Position numbers and translations under genes: made by a program
From: Magnetospirillum sp.
Lineage (GTDB): Bacteria > Pseudomonadota > Alphaproteobacteria > CACIAM-22H2
Assembly (NCBI GenBank): GCA_027532905.1
Contig: JAPZUA010000001.1
Span: 1,237,950 to 1,301,949, forward strand
Length of the DNA stretch: 64,000 bases
Reading direction: 5' to 3'
Notes under the pieces: generated by a model
Seen by the model: only the letters and a program-made list of their open reading frames with translations
What the model was told of the DNA's origin: nothing
Database searches by the model: none
Shown here: positions 34,279-42,369 of the stretch, piece by piece
Numbering within the stretch: the stretch's first letter is position 1
Layout: each line of letters starts with the position of its first letter

Positions 34279-34887
34279 TCACGTCTCGACGAGGTCGCGG
34301 AAATCCGCGTCGACGCCGAAGCCGATATCGACAAGATCGCGACGCACCACGTTGGCCCCCAAGAGGCGGGTACCAGCCGCCAAGCGGCGGTCCCAGCGCG
34401 ACTGCGCTTCGTCGGCGAACAGAATGAAGCCCTCGACGCCCGACTCGTTCGAGGCGAGCGGCATGCCGAGCGTTTCGATCGTCAGCGCCTCGCCGCTCGA
34501 ATAGACCTGGGTGATATCGGCGCGAAAACCCATCGGGCGGCCGATCACCATGTTCATGGCGCGCTGGGCATAACTGCGGCGGATGTCGGGCACGAGATCG
34601 TAGTAGTTGAGATTCGTCGGATCGAAGCCCATGCGGTTTTTGAGGTTCTCGCCGACCAGCCGAAAGATGCAGCGGTCGGGGGCTTCGATTGCGACCAATG
34701 CAACATCTGCCAGCATTCGCGCGATCGGCGACAGATCGAGGCTTGCTTTGGACGGAATGGCGCCGCCAGCAGCTGCCAGCAACTTCGCATAGCCCGAGGC
34801 CAAAAATTTGGCGGAGTCGGTGCGCAACAGCGGTGCTAAATCCGCAAGGGCAACAATTGTCGCGGGGGGTTTTTCGGTCCAAGCCAT
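34279..34887 (-). CDS. PAS-domain protein
   Basis: A 202-residue protein with one PAS-like sensor region (about 50-175). The segment RCIFRLVGENLKNRMGFDPTNLNYYDLV matches the small PAS_5-type domains common in Rhodospirillales, usually of unknown ligand. No output domain, HTH or transmembrane segment follows, so it may act by protein contact. The start is ATG 34887; there is no strong ribosome site. A strong terminator upstream (34934-34968) insulates it from the tetR-type gene. Confidence 0.72.
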   Translation of the reverse strand: MAWTEKPPATIVALADLAPLLRTDSAKFLASGYAKLLAAAGGAIPSKASLDLSPIARMLADVALVAIEAPDRCIFRLVGENLKNRMGFDPTNLNYYDLVPDIRRSYAQRAMNMVIGRPMGFRADITQVYSSGEALTIETLGMPLASNESGVEGFILFADEAQSRWDRRLAAGTRLLGANVVRRDLVDIGFGVDADFRDLVET

Positions 34888-34933
34888 CGGAGCGCACTCT
34901 ATCGTGCCGTTGTTTCTCTTCTATAGGGTGGCA

Positions 34934-34968
34934 CAAAAAGAAAAAGGCCGACGCAAAAAGCGCCGGCC
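34934..34968 (-). terminator. Intrinsic terminator of the TetR-family gene
   Basis: On the minus strand GGCCGGCGC pairs with GCGTCGGCC across a TTTTT loop (stem 34946-34968; one mismatch), followed by a T-run TTTTTCTTTTT (34935-34945). This is the clearest Rho-independent terminator in the window. It lies about 85 nt past the stop of the TetR-family gene and ahead of the PAS gene. Confidence 0.85.
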
Positions 34969-35004
34969 CAAAGTTGGGGAGAAACCTGTCCGCCAAGAAA
35001 CGCG

Positions 35005-35022
35005 GTGTTCGAGTATGAACAC
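35005..35022. repeat. Perfect inverted repeat GTGTTC-N6-GAACAC
   Basis: GTGTTC (35005-35010) and GAACAC (35017-35022) are exact inverted repeats separated by 6 bp, between the TetR-family stop (35052) and its terminator. It could be an RNA hairpin or a dimeric regulator site. No known consensus is recognised. Confidence 0.35.
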
Positions 35023-35051
35023 GGGCGTAAATCTTGCGACAACGGTTATAT

Positions 35052-35642
35052 TTAAGCAGTTTCCATGCCAACAGAGCCGCAGGCGGCACGCGCAACCTCG
35101 CAGGCTTCGGCCAGCTCCTGTGCCGAGGCCCCCGAGCGGGCCAGAACCGCCAGCCCCGGCACGCAGACCGCGAGCAGATTGCCGAGGCGCCGCGCGGTCT
35201 TGGGCGGCACAAACCGTTCCAGCGCCGTCGCGAACTGGGCGCGACCGGCCGCCGCAGTCGTGGCCATCAGGCGGCGCCAGCGCGGATCGTTGGCGCTCGC
35301 ATCGGCCAGAACGCAGGCAACCAGGCACCCGCGCGGCGTCGATTTGCCAGCAACGAGACGCAAAGAAGCGGCGAAAAAATCGGCAAGCGCGGCTTCCAAA
35401 TTGGGCGCTTGCGCCAGCACGCGCAGATTCGGCCCGGCATGCTTTTCCTGGTACCGCGCGATCGCTTTTTCGAACAGATCGGCCTTGTCGCCGAACGCGC
35501 CGTAGAGGCTCGGCCGGTTGATCTGCATCTCCCGGGTCAGCAGGTCGAGCGAGGCACCCTCGTAACCATACTGCCAAAAAACATTCATCGCCGCGTCGAG
35601 GGCGGCGTCGGTATCGAAGCTTCGCGGGCGGCCTGCCGGCAT
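35052..35642 (-). CDS. TetR/AcrR-family regulator
   Basis: A 196-residue repressor-type protein. The N-terminal HTH reads ALDAAMNVFWQYGYEGASLDLLTREMQINRPSLYGAFGDKADLF (about 13-57), the AcrR pattern; the rest is a helical ligand-binding domain (TetR_C), with two Cys in GCLVACVLAD. It is divergent from an SDR across 100 bp with two TACC-N4-GRTA dyads, one only 4 bp before its own start, consistent with autoregulation and repression of the SDR. TetR/SDR pairs of this kind often respond to small electrophiles or quinones; the inducer here is unknown. Confidence 0.9.
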   Translation of the reverse strand: MPAGRPRSFDTDAALDAAMNVFWQYGYEGASLDLLTREMQINRPSLYGAFGDKADLFEKAIARYQEKHAGPNLRVLAQAPNLEAALADFFAASLRLVAGKSTPRGCLVACVLADASANDPRWRRLMATTAAAGRAQFATALERFVPPKTARRLGNLLAVCVPGLAVLARSGASAQELAEACEVARAACGSVGMETA

Positions 35643-35646
35643 TTTG

Positions 35647-35708
35647 TACCTATCGGTAAAAATAAGCTTGACGCCGCAATGGCGCCTTCTTATTTATACC
35701 GAACGATA
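35647..35708. promoter_or_regulatory. Candidate TetR operators in the tetR-SDR divergent promoter
   Basis: TACCTATCGGTA (35647-35658) is a TACC-N4-GGTA dyad; TACCGAACGATA (35697-35708) is a near copy. In addition CGGTAAAAATAAG (35655-35667) and CTTATTTATACCG (35689-35701) are inverted repeats with one mismatch out of 13. The whole gap is thus nearly symmetric about its centre, as expected where one repressor controls both directions. Confidence 0.6.
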
Positions 35709-35742
35709 CATAATCCACCGATTTCCCGCAAGGAGAAAACTG

Positions 35743-36492
35743 ATGAAACGACTCGAAGGCAAAACCGCCTTGATCACCGGCGGCACCACCGGCATTGGCT
35801 ACGAAACCGCGCGCCGGTTTCTCGAAGAAGGGGCCAAGGTCGCGATCACGGGTCTCGACGCAGGCCGCTTGGCCGACGCCAAGAAGTCGCTCGGCGGCAA
35901 TGTCGTCGCATTGCGCGCCGATGCGGGCGACGTCGCCGCGCAAAAGAAACTGGCTACCGATGTCGCCGCCGAATTCGGTAAGCTCGACGTGCTGTTCGTC
36001 AATGCCGGGATCGGCCTGTTCGGCCCGTTCGATAGCTTTTCCGAAGCCGATTTCGACCGCCAGATCGGCGCCAATCTCAAAGGCCCGTATTTCCTGATCC
36101 AGGCCTTGCTGCCGCATTTCGGCGCCGAAGCCTCGATCGTGCTGAATACCTCGATCAACGCGCATATCGGCATGCCCAACAGCAGCCTCTATGCCGCCAG
36201 CAAGGCGGGGTTCCTGAGCCTTGCGCGCACGCTGTCGGGCGAACTGGTAGGTCGCGGCATTCGCGTGAACGCGGTGAGCCCTGGCCCCATCGCAACGCCG
36301 ATCTACGGCAAGCTCGGCCTGCCCGCCGACGTCGTTGCCGGCATAGCCGAAGGCATTCGCAACCAAGTGCCGCTTAAGCGCTTCGGCCAGCCGGTCGAAA
36401 TCGCCGATACGGTTGTGTTCCTGGCTTCGAACGAATCGCGCTTCATGCTGGGTGCCGAAATCATCGTCGACGGCGGCATGGCTACACTCTAA
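35743..36492 (+). CDS. Short-chain dehydrogenase/reductase (SDR)
   Basis: A 249-residue classical SDR with cofactor loop TGGTTGIG (12-19), NAG (87-89), and catalytic S137, Y150 and K154 in LYAASKAGF. It would use NAD(P)H to reduce or oxidise a small carbonyl/alcohol in the cytoplasm. The typical IVDGG ending is present. ATG 35743 has AGGAG about 7 nt upstream. The divergent TetR-family regulator and dyads in the shared promoter suggest induction by its own substrate. Substrate unknown. Confidence 0.9.
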   Translation: MKRLEGKTALITGGTTGIGYETARRFLEEGAKVAITGLDAGRLADAKKSLGGNVVALRADAGDVAAQKKLATDVAAEFGKLDVLFVNAGIGLFGPFDSFSEADFDRQIGANLKGPYFLIQALLPHFGAEASIVLNTSINAHIGMPNSSLYAASKAGFLSLARTLSGELVGRGIRVNAVSPGPIATPIYGKLGLPADVVAGIAEGIRNQVPLKRFGQPVEIADTVVFLASNESRFMLGAEIIVDGGMATL

Positions 36493-36495
36493 AGC

Positions 36496-38586
36496 CTACG
36501 CGGGCCTTACCCAAATGGCGGTGTCGTGGAACACGGCACCGCCGGCTGGGAAGCCCGGATCGGCGGCCGTGAGCGCGTTGATGCCGAGCCCCTCGGCATA
36601 AGCCCCGTTCGGCCAAATGCTTTCGACGACGACCGTGCCGCGCACGAGCCCGTCGAACGCTTTGGCCGCCACGCGCACATTCGCACGTGCATTGCCGAGG
36701 CGCACTTGCGCCCCGTCCGCGAGCCCAAGTTCCGCAAGATCTGCAGGATGGATCAACGCGGCAGGTGCGCCCTCGCGCGCTTGGCTGCCCGGCGTTTCGG
36801 TAAAGGTCGAATTCAAGAAGCTGCGCGCGGGCGCTGCCACAAGCCGGAACGGTTTCTCGGCGCTCGGCGCATCGAAGCCCATCTGGTCGGGCAAGCTCGG
36901 CATGCCCGCCCATTCAGGGCCGATCGCGGCCCAATCCGCCGTGAAATGCCATTTGCCGTCTTCATGGCCGAACCCGTCGAGAAAATGGCCGGTCTCGAAC
37001 GAGGGTGCGCAATCGTGCCAGCGCTTGGCGTGAATCTCGGCTGCACCCGGATGGCCCGAGGCCTTCAGCGTCCAGTCGATGAGCTCCCATTCGCTCATCT
37101 CGAAGCCCGGATGCACGGCACCCAGGCGCTTGGCCAATTGCTGCAACACCCAATGATTGGGCTGGCACTGCGCATAAGGTTCGACGATTTTGCGCGCGAC
37201 CTGCAGATAGGTGTGGCCGCTCGCCGTATAAAGATCGTCGTGCTCGAGGAAGGTCGTGGCCGGCAGCACGATATCGGCCTGGCGTGCGGTGTCGGTCAAA
37301 AACTGCTCGTGCACGCAAACGAACAGATCGTCGCGCCCGAAGCCGGCGCGCACCTTCGCTAGATCGGGGGCGACGTTCATCGGGTTCGTGTTCTGCACAA
37401 ACAGCGCCGTGACCGGCGGACCCGATCCGAGATCGGCAGGATTGCCCGTCAGCACCGCGCCGATGCGGCTCTGGTCGAGGACCCGCACATTCGGGTCGAG
37501 CCGGTCGAGCCCTTCGATCATCGTCTTGTCGAGCTTGTACAGGCCCGACTGCCCGTACATCGCCCCGCCGCCGCGATGCGCCCACGCCCCCGTGACGGCT
37601 GCAAGCGAGCTTGCCGCATGCATCGACGACGCCCCGTTGCGATGGCGCGCAAAACCGTAGCCCATGCGCATGTAGCTGCGCTTGGTGCGCCCGAACAGGC
37701 GCGCAAATTCGCGGATCGTGTCGGCCGGCACGCCGCAGATCGCGGCCGCCCATTCGGGCGTTTTGGCCGCGACATGCGCTTCAAGCTCGGCCGCGCCCTT
37801 CGTGTATTTAGCCATGTAGGCGCGGTCGGCAAAACCCTCGGCGAACAGCACATGCATCACGCCAAGTGCCAACGCCGCATCCGTGCCCGGCCGCACGATC
37901 AAGGCTAGATCGGCCTGCTGGGCCGTCCCGGTCATATACGCATCGACGACGACGAGCTTCGCACCGCGCTCTTTTCGTGCGCGCGCGATATGCGTCATCA
38001 CGTTGACTTGCGTCGAAACAGGATTGCCGCCCCACACGACCACCAAATCGCTGTCGGCGATCTCGCGCGCATCCACGCCGCGCTTGACGCCCGCCCCCGC
38101 CTTCCAGCCCGCATCGGGCAAGGTGATGCAGAAGGTCGAGTATTGGCGCGAATAACCCATCGTGTGGCGCAAGCGTTCGATGCCGTCGCGCTGCACGAGC
38201 CCCATCGTGCCGGCATAAAAATAGGGCCACACGGTCTCGGGCCCATATTTGGCCGAAGCCGCTTTCAGGCGCTCGGCGGTCTCGTCGAGCGCTTCGTCCC
38301 ACGAAATCGGCGCAAAAGCCGCAAGGCCGCCGCCCTTGGGGCCGATGCGGCGCAACGGCTGCGAGAGCCGGTCGGGATGGTGCTGGCGCTCGGCATAGCG
38401 TGCGACCTTCGCGCAGACAACGCCGGCCGTGTAGTCGTTGGCGCGCGCGCCGCGCACCTTGCCGATGCGGCCCTCGGCCAACAGCTCGACCTCCAGCGCG
38501 CACACGCTGGGGCAATCGTGCGGGCAGGTCGAAGAATGCCAGCCTTGCGAAAACGGGGCGGGCAAAACGGCACTTGAATCAGGCAT
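36496..38586 (-). CDS. Molybdopterin oxidoreductase (bis-MGD family)
   Basis: A 696-residue cytoplasmic-looking member of the DMSO-reductase superfamily. The N-terminal [4Fe-4S] motif is clear in STCPHDCPSVCALEV (Cys near 21, 25, 29) with a fourth Cys in AGVVCAKVAR. VVWGGNPVSTQVN, GYGFARHRNG, LFVQNTNPMNVAPD and DIVLPATTFLEHDDLY mark the molybdenum-cofactor binding core, and a C-terminal molydopterin-binding domain follows (LIHPADLAELGLADGAQVRL). No Tat signal is present. The start, ATG 38586, fits the family. There is no electron-transfer subunit beside it; substrate unknown. Confidence 0.88.
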   Translation of the reverse strand: MPDSSAVLPAPFSQGWHSSTCPHDCPSVCALEVELLAEGRIGKVRGARANDYTAGVVCAKVARYAERQHHPDRLSQPLRRIGPKGGGLAAFAPISWDEALDETAERLKAASAKYGPETVWPYFYAGTMGLVQRDGIERLRHTMGYSRQYSTFCITLPDAGWKAGAGVKRGVDAREIADSDLVVVWGGNPVSTQVNVMTHIARARKERGAKLVVVDAYMTGTAQQADLALIVRPGTDAALALGVMHVLFAEGFADRAYMAKYTKGAAELEAHVAAKTPEWAAAICGVPADTIREFARLFGRTKRSYMRMGYGFARHRNGASSMHAASSLAAVTGAWAHRGGGAMYGQSGLYKLDKTMIEGLDRLDPNVRVLDQSRIGAVLTGNPADLGSGPPVTALFVQNTNPMNVAPDLAKVRAGFGRDDLFVCVHEQFLTDTARQADIVLPATTFLEHDDLYTASGHTYLQVARKIVEPYAQCQPNHWVLQQLAKRLGAVHPGFEMSEWELIDWTLKASGHPGAAEIHAKRWHDCAPSFETGHFLDGFGHEDGKWHFTADWAAIGPEWAGMPSLPDQMGFDAPSAEKPFRLVAAPARSFLNSTFTETPGSQAREGAPAALIHPADLAELGLADGAQVRLGNARANVRVAAKAFDGLVRGTVVVESIWPNGAYAEGLGINALTAADPGFPAGGAVFHDTAIWVRPA

Positions 38587-38667
38587 GGCCGGAAGGTACG
38601 GGAACTGTCCGGGGCAGGCAAGACGCACGCCCGCCCTTTCCGTTTCGAGCAAAGCGAGGCCGCCTTC

Positions 38668-40077
38668 ATGTCCCAGTCCTGGATCGTCAGCCTGTCCGCC
38701 GGCGAGATCGCCGCCCGCGTCAAATCCGGGGCGTTGTCGGCGACGACGGTGCTCGAAGCGCATTTGGCGCGCATCGCGACCGAGAACCCGACGCTGAACG
38801 CAATCTGCACGCTCGTCGAAGACAAAGCGCGCGAAGCTGCATCGGCGGTCGATGCCAAGGTCGCGGCCGGCATCGATCCCGGCCCGCTTGCGGGCATTCC
38901 CATCGGCATCAAAGACGTGCACCAGACGGCCGGCATTCTAACGACATACGGCTCGCCGACGATGGCCGACAACGTGCCGACCCAAGACCACATCATGATC
39001 GCGCGCATCAAAGATGCCGGGGCCGTGATCGTCGGCAAGACCAACACGCCCGAATATGCGGCCGGTGCGAACACCGTCAACGCGCTGTTCGGCGCCACGC
39101 GCAATCCGTGGAACACGCAAATGTCGGCCTCGGGCTCGACCGGCGGCGGAGCCGCTGCCCTTGCCGCGCGCATGATTGCGCTGAGCGACGGCTCGGATCT
39201 CGGCGGCAGCCTGCGCACGCCCGCTTCCTTCTGCGGCGTGGTCGGCTTGCGGCCCACGCCGGGCTTGGTCCCGGTCTATCCGACCGCACGCGCGTTCGAC
39301 ATGCTGTCGGTCGCGGGGCCGATGGCGCGCAACGTCACCGACTGCGCCTTGCTGCTGCAGGCGATAGCCGGCGAAAGCCCGCGCGATGCGCGCAGCTTCC
39401 CGCTCGGCGGCCGCGATTTTCCCGCCGCCGTCGAAGGCAAAGTCGCGGGCATGCGTATCGCCTACGTGGCCGACTTCGCACGCATCGGCGTCGATGCGGA
39501 GGTCGAGGCGTTGTGCAAGGCGGCCGCCTACCAGATCGGCACCTGGGGTGCCCGCGTCGAACAGGCCGACATGGATCTCGCCTTCGGGCGCGAAGCCTTC
39601 TTGCAGTTGCGCGGCCAATGGATGGTGCATTCGCATCTCGACCGGCTGCATCTGGTCGAACGCTTCAATCCGAATCTCGCCGGCAACATAAGGCGCGGGC
39701 TTGCACAAGGCCCCACGGACATTGCGGCCGGCGAACATGCGCGTGCGCGCATGGTGCAGATCTGGGCCGATCTGCTTGAGACCTACGACGCCGTGTGCTG
39801 CCCGTGTTCGCCCGTGGCCCCGTTCCCCGTCGAGCAGAATTATCCCGAGACGATCGCAGGCAAAAAACTCACGAGCTATATCGACTGGGTCGCCCCCACC
39901 TTCCTCGTATCGATGGTGGGCTTGCCCGCGATCTCGGTGCCGTGCGGCATGACGGCTTCGCAGCTGCCGGTGGGCTTGCAGATCGTCGGTCGCCGCCATC
40001 GCGAAGAAGACATTCTGGCGCTGGCCCGCTCGGTCGAGCGCATGCGGCCTATGGGGTTTGCGCCCTCGCACGGCTGA
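38668..40077 (+). CDS. Amidase-signature family amidase
   Basis: A 469-residue amidase. The catalytic Ser-cisSer-Lys triad is K82 (GIPIGIKDVHQ), S157 (SASGSTGGGAA) and S181 (GSDLGGSLRTPA). The family hydrolyses aliphatic or aryl amides, or acts in tRNA amidotransfer; the sequence resembles stand-alone amidases, not GatA. GLPAISVPCGMTASQLPVGLQIVG near the end is also typical. Divergent from the molybdopterin enzyme, and its last 29 bp overlap the convergent glycosyl-phosphate transferase gene. Confidence 0.9.
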   Translation: MSQSWIVSLSAGEIAARVKSGALSATTVLEAHLARIATENPTLNAICTLVEDKAREAASAVDAKVAAGIDPGPLAGIPIGIKDVHQTAGILTTYGSPTMADNVPTQDHIMIARIKDAGAVIVGKTNTPEYAAGANTVNALFGATRNPWNTQMSASGSTGGGAAALAARMIALSDGSDLGGSLRTPASFCGVVGLRPTPGLVPVYPTARAFDMLSVAGPMARNVTDCALLLQAIAGESPRDARSFPLGGRDFPAAVEGKVAGMRIAYVADFARIGVDAEVEALCKAAAYQIGTWGARVEQADMDLAFGREAFLQLRGQWMVHSHLDRLHLVERFNPNLAGNIRRGLAQGPTDIAAGEHARARMVQIWADLLETYDAVCCPCSPVAPFPVEQNYPETIAGKKLTSYIDWVAPTFLVSMVGLPAISVPCGMTASQLPVGLQIVGRRHREEDILALARSVERMRPMGFAPSHG

Positions 40078-41044
40078 ACACGAAGCGCGCGTAAACCAGC
40101 TGCAGCGCAAACGCCGCAAGGAGGGCGAGGGCCACGCTGGTGGACAGGTACAAAGCTGCAAGCCCTTGCAAACCTGCAAAGCAGGCGAGCAACGCCGACA
40201 CGCGCCCGTGCGACACGCCGGACTGGTTCAGAAGCTGGTAAAGATGCCCGCGATGGGCGGCGAGCACGTTTTCGCCCGCCGCCGCCCGGCGTGCGGCGGT
40301 CAGCATCGTGTCGAACAGGAAATGCATGAGCAGCAGCGGAACCAGCCAGAAAAGCTGGCCGCTTGAGTCGGCATTGGCGGCGAGCACGCCGAGCCCCGCA
40401 AAGGCGAAACCCAGAAACTGCGAGCCCACGTCGCCCATGAAAACGCGCGCGCGCGGCCAATTGAGCGGCAGAAAACCCAAGCACGCGGCCGCAAGCACGA
40501 AGGCAAGCCCCGCAATGGCGTGATGCCCGTCGATCGCGAGCACGCAGCCTGCAAACAGGGCCGCAACCGCCCCCGTCGAGGCGGCCAACGCATCGAGCCC
40601 ATCCATGAAATTGTAGGCGTTGGTAAGGCCGACAAACCAAAGGAACGTGACCGGGCCTGCAAACACGCCGAGATCGACAGGCCCGATCCCCGGCACATGC
40701 ACGATCCCGAACACCGCCCCGCCCGCCATCGCCAGACCAGCTGCCAGAAACTGCGCGCCGAATTTGATGAACGCCCCTTGCGCGCGCGCATCGTCGGCAA
40801 GCCCGGCCACGGCTGCCACCAAGGCACCGGCGCCAAGCCCGACCCAGGCACTCTCCGCCCCCAACCACAAGCAGCCCGCCACGACGCCGACGACGAGGCC
40901 AATCCCGCCGCCGCGCGGGGTCGGCAGGATATGCGAGGAGCGCGCGTTCGGTTTGTCGACGAGCAGACGCAGGCGCGCCATCGCCGCAGCACCGGCAAGG
41001 CCACAGCCGAACGCGATTACAAAAGCGGGCCCGATTTCAACCAT
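40049..41044 (-). CDS. Polyprenyl-phosphate sugar-1-phosphate transferase (WecA/MraY family)
   Basis: A 331-residue integral membrane protein with about ten hydrophobic segments. It moves a sugar-1-phosphate, often HexNAc-P, from UDP-sugar to undecaprenyl phosphate, starting lipid-linked glycan assembly. Active-site motifs are TPRGGGIG, ADDARAQG, LTNAYNFMDGLDALA and MGDVGSQFLGF; the C-terminal HRGHLYQLL is WecA-like, not MraY-like. ATG 41044 is chosen over 41050 and an upstream extension because AAGGGG lies 7 nt before it. It is isolated, with no polysaccharide operon nearby; the UDP-sugar epimerase at 12.5 kb could share the pathway. Confidence 0.88.
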   Translation of the reverse strand: MVEIGPAFVIAFGCGLAGAAAMARLRLLVDKPNARSSHILPTPRGGGIGLVVGVVAGCLWLGAESAWVGLGAGALVAAVAGLADDARAQGAFIKFGAQFLAAGLAMAGGAVFGIVHVPGIGPVDLGVFAGPVTFLWFVGLTNAYNFMDGLDALAASTGAVAALFAGCVLAIDGHHAIAGLAFVLAAACLGFLPLNWPRARVFMGDVGSQFLGFAFAGLGVLAANADSSGQLFWLVPLLLMHFLFDTMLTAARRAAAGENVLAAHRGHLYQLLNQSGVSHGRVSALLACFAGLQGLAALYLSTSVALALLAAFALQLVYARFVFSRARAQTP

Positions 41045-41130
41045 CTGCATGCCCCTTGCTAGCCCGCGTCGCGCCGAGCCCGCAAGAACCTTGCGCAATT
41101 CCAGCAGAATCGCCTAAAATTTGGGCAGCT

Positions 41131-41162
41131 CAACCCGCAAATCCAGCGAGATCAACGGGTTG
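41131..41162. repeat. Inverted repeat upstream of the NitT/TauC-type permease
   Basis: CAACCCG (41131-41137) and CGGGTTG (41156-41162) are 7-bp inverted repeats in the 189-bp divergent gap. They could be half-sites for a regulator of the permease gene; no clear promoter boxes accompany them. Confidence 0.25.
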
Positions 41163-41233
41163 GAATCTGGAATGGCCGTTGCATCGCTTGGTCTTTCCGT
41201 CCGTGCACTCTTGGCTTTGCGAGTTCCCCCGCC

Positions 41234-42007
41234 ATGAACAAAGACAAAATGATCGTCTACGTGACCCCCATTGCGACGGTGGTGGGCCTGTTTGTGTTCT
41301 GGGAAATCGCCTGCATCGCCTTCAAGATCCCTGTCTTCATCCTGCCGCGCCCGAGCATCATTTTCGATACGCTCGTGCTGCGCTGGGGCCCGATCTGGCA
41401 CAACGCCGCCTTCACGCTCACCACCACGATGATCGGCTTCGGCATCGCGGTGGTCGTCGGTATGGCCATCGGCCTTTTGATCGGCGCTTCGCGCGTCGTC
41501 TATGCCGGCCTCTATCCGGTGCTGATCGGCTTCAACTCGGTGCCGAAAGTGGCCGTGGTCCCCGTGCTGGTGATTTGGTTCGGCATCGGTGCCGTACCTG
41601 CCATTTTGACCGCGTTCATGATCGCATTCCTGCCCATTGCCGTGAACGTCGCGACCGGGCTTGCCACGATCGAGCCCGAGATGCGCGACGTGCTGCGCTC
41701 GCTGGGCGCGCGCAAGATGCAGATCCTGTGGAAGGTAGGCATTCCGCGCTCGCTGCCCTATTTCTTCGCCTCGCTCAAAGTCTCGATCACGCTTGCCTTT
41801 GTGGGCTCGGTCGTGGCCGAAACCGTCGCCTCGAACGAGGGTATTGGCTATCTGATGATCGCGGCCTCCTCGCGCTTCGACGTGCCGCTGGTGTTCGCAG
41901 GGCTTCTGGTGATTGCCGTGATGGGCGTCGTCATGTATGCCGTGACGGTGCTGCTCGAGCAGCATTTCACCGGCTGGGCAACGCGCGGCCAAGAAGGCAC
42001 CACGTAA
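41234..42007 (+). CDS. ABC permease, NitT/TauC (SsuC) type
   Basis: A 257-residue inner-membrane permease with about six helices. The cytoplasmic coupling loop EPEMRDVLRSLGARKMQILWKVGIPRSLPYFF (near 145-178) is the classic EAA motif of the nitrate/sulfonate/taurine/riboflavin-precursor class. TTMIGFGIAVVVGMAIGLLIGASRVV is a typical core helix pair. No cognate ATPase or binding protein lies beside it, which is unusual; they may be elsewhere on the chromosome. A RidA gene follows 14 bp downstream. Confidence 0.88.
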   Translation: MNKDKMIVYVTPIATVVGLFVFWEIACIAFKIPVFILPRPSIIFDTLVLRWGPIWHNAAFTLTTTMIGFGIAVVVGMAIGLLIGASRVVYAGLYPVLIGFNSVPKVAVVPVLVIWFGIGAVPAILTAFMIAFLPIAVNVATGLATIEPEMRDVLRSLGARKMQILWKVGIPRSLPYFFASLKVSITLAFVGSVVAETVASNEGIGYLMIAASSRFDVPLVFAGLLVIAVMGVVMYAVTVLLEQHFTGWATRGQEGTT

Positions 42008-42021
42008 CAAAGGTTTTTCCG

Positions 42022-42369
42022 ATGACCGTCAAATATCTGAAGCCTGGCGCACGCATGAGCCAGGCGACTGTGCATGGCTCGACCGTCTATGTCGCAGGCC
42101 AAGTCGCCGCCGACCCCGTGGCGGACGTCAAGAAACAGACGCAACAGATCCTCGCCCAAATCGACGAGTTACTGGCGATGGCCGCGACCGACAAGACCAA
42201 GCTCCTGTCGGCCAATATCTGGCTTGCCGACATGCGCAGCTTTGCCGACATGAATGCGGTGTGGGATGGCTGGGTCGTTGCCGGCCACACGCCCGCGCGT
42301 GCCACCGTCGAAGCCAAGCTTGCCGGCCCGCAATATCTCGTGGAAATCGCGGTTATCGCGGCGATCTAA
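42022..42369 (+). CDS. RidA-family protein
   Basis: A 115-residue RidA/YjgF/UK114 protein. RidA hydrolyses reactive enamines and imines made by PLP enzymes and other deaminases. LSQ/ARMSQATVHGSTVYVAGQVAADP near 9-32, QTQQILAQIDELLAMAATDKTKLLSANIWLADM and ARATVEAKLAGPQYLVEIAVIA are characteristic; the conserved Arg that binds carboxylates is R93 or so in ARATVEA. The next gene converges and overlaps its last 17 bp. It probably supports amino-acid or nitrogen catabolism with its neighbours. Confidence 0.88.
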   Translation: MTVKYLKPGARMSQATVHGSTVYVAGQVAADPVADVKKQTQQILAQIDELLAMAATDKTKLLSANIWLADMRSFADMNAVWDGWVVAGHTPARATVEAKLAGPQYLVEIAVIAAI

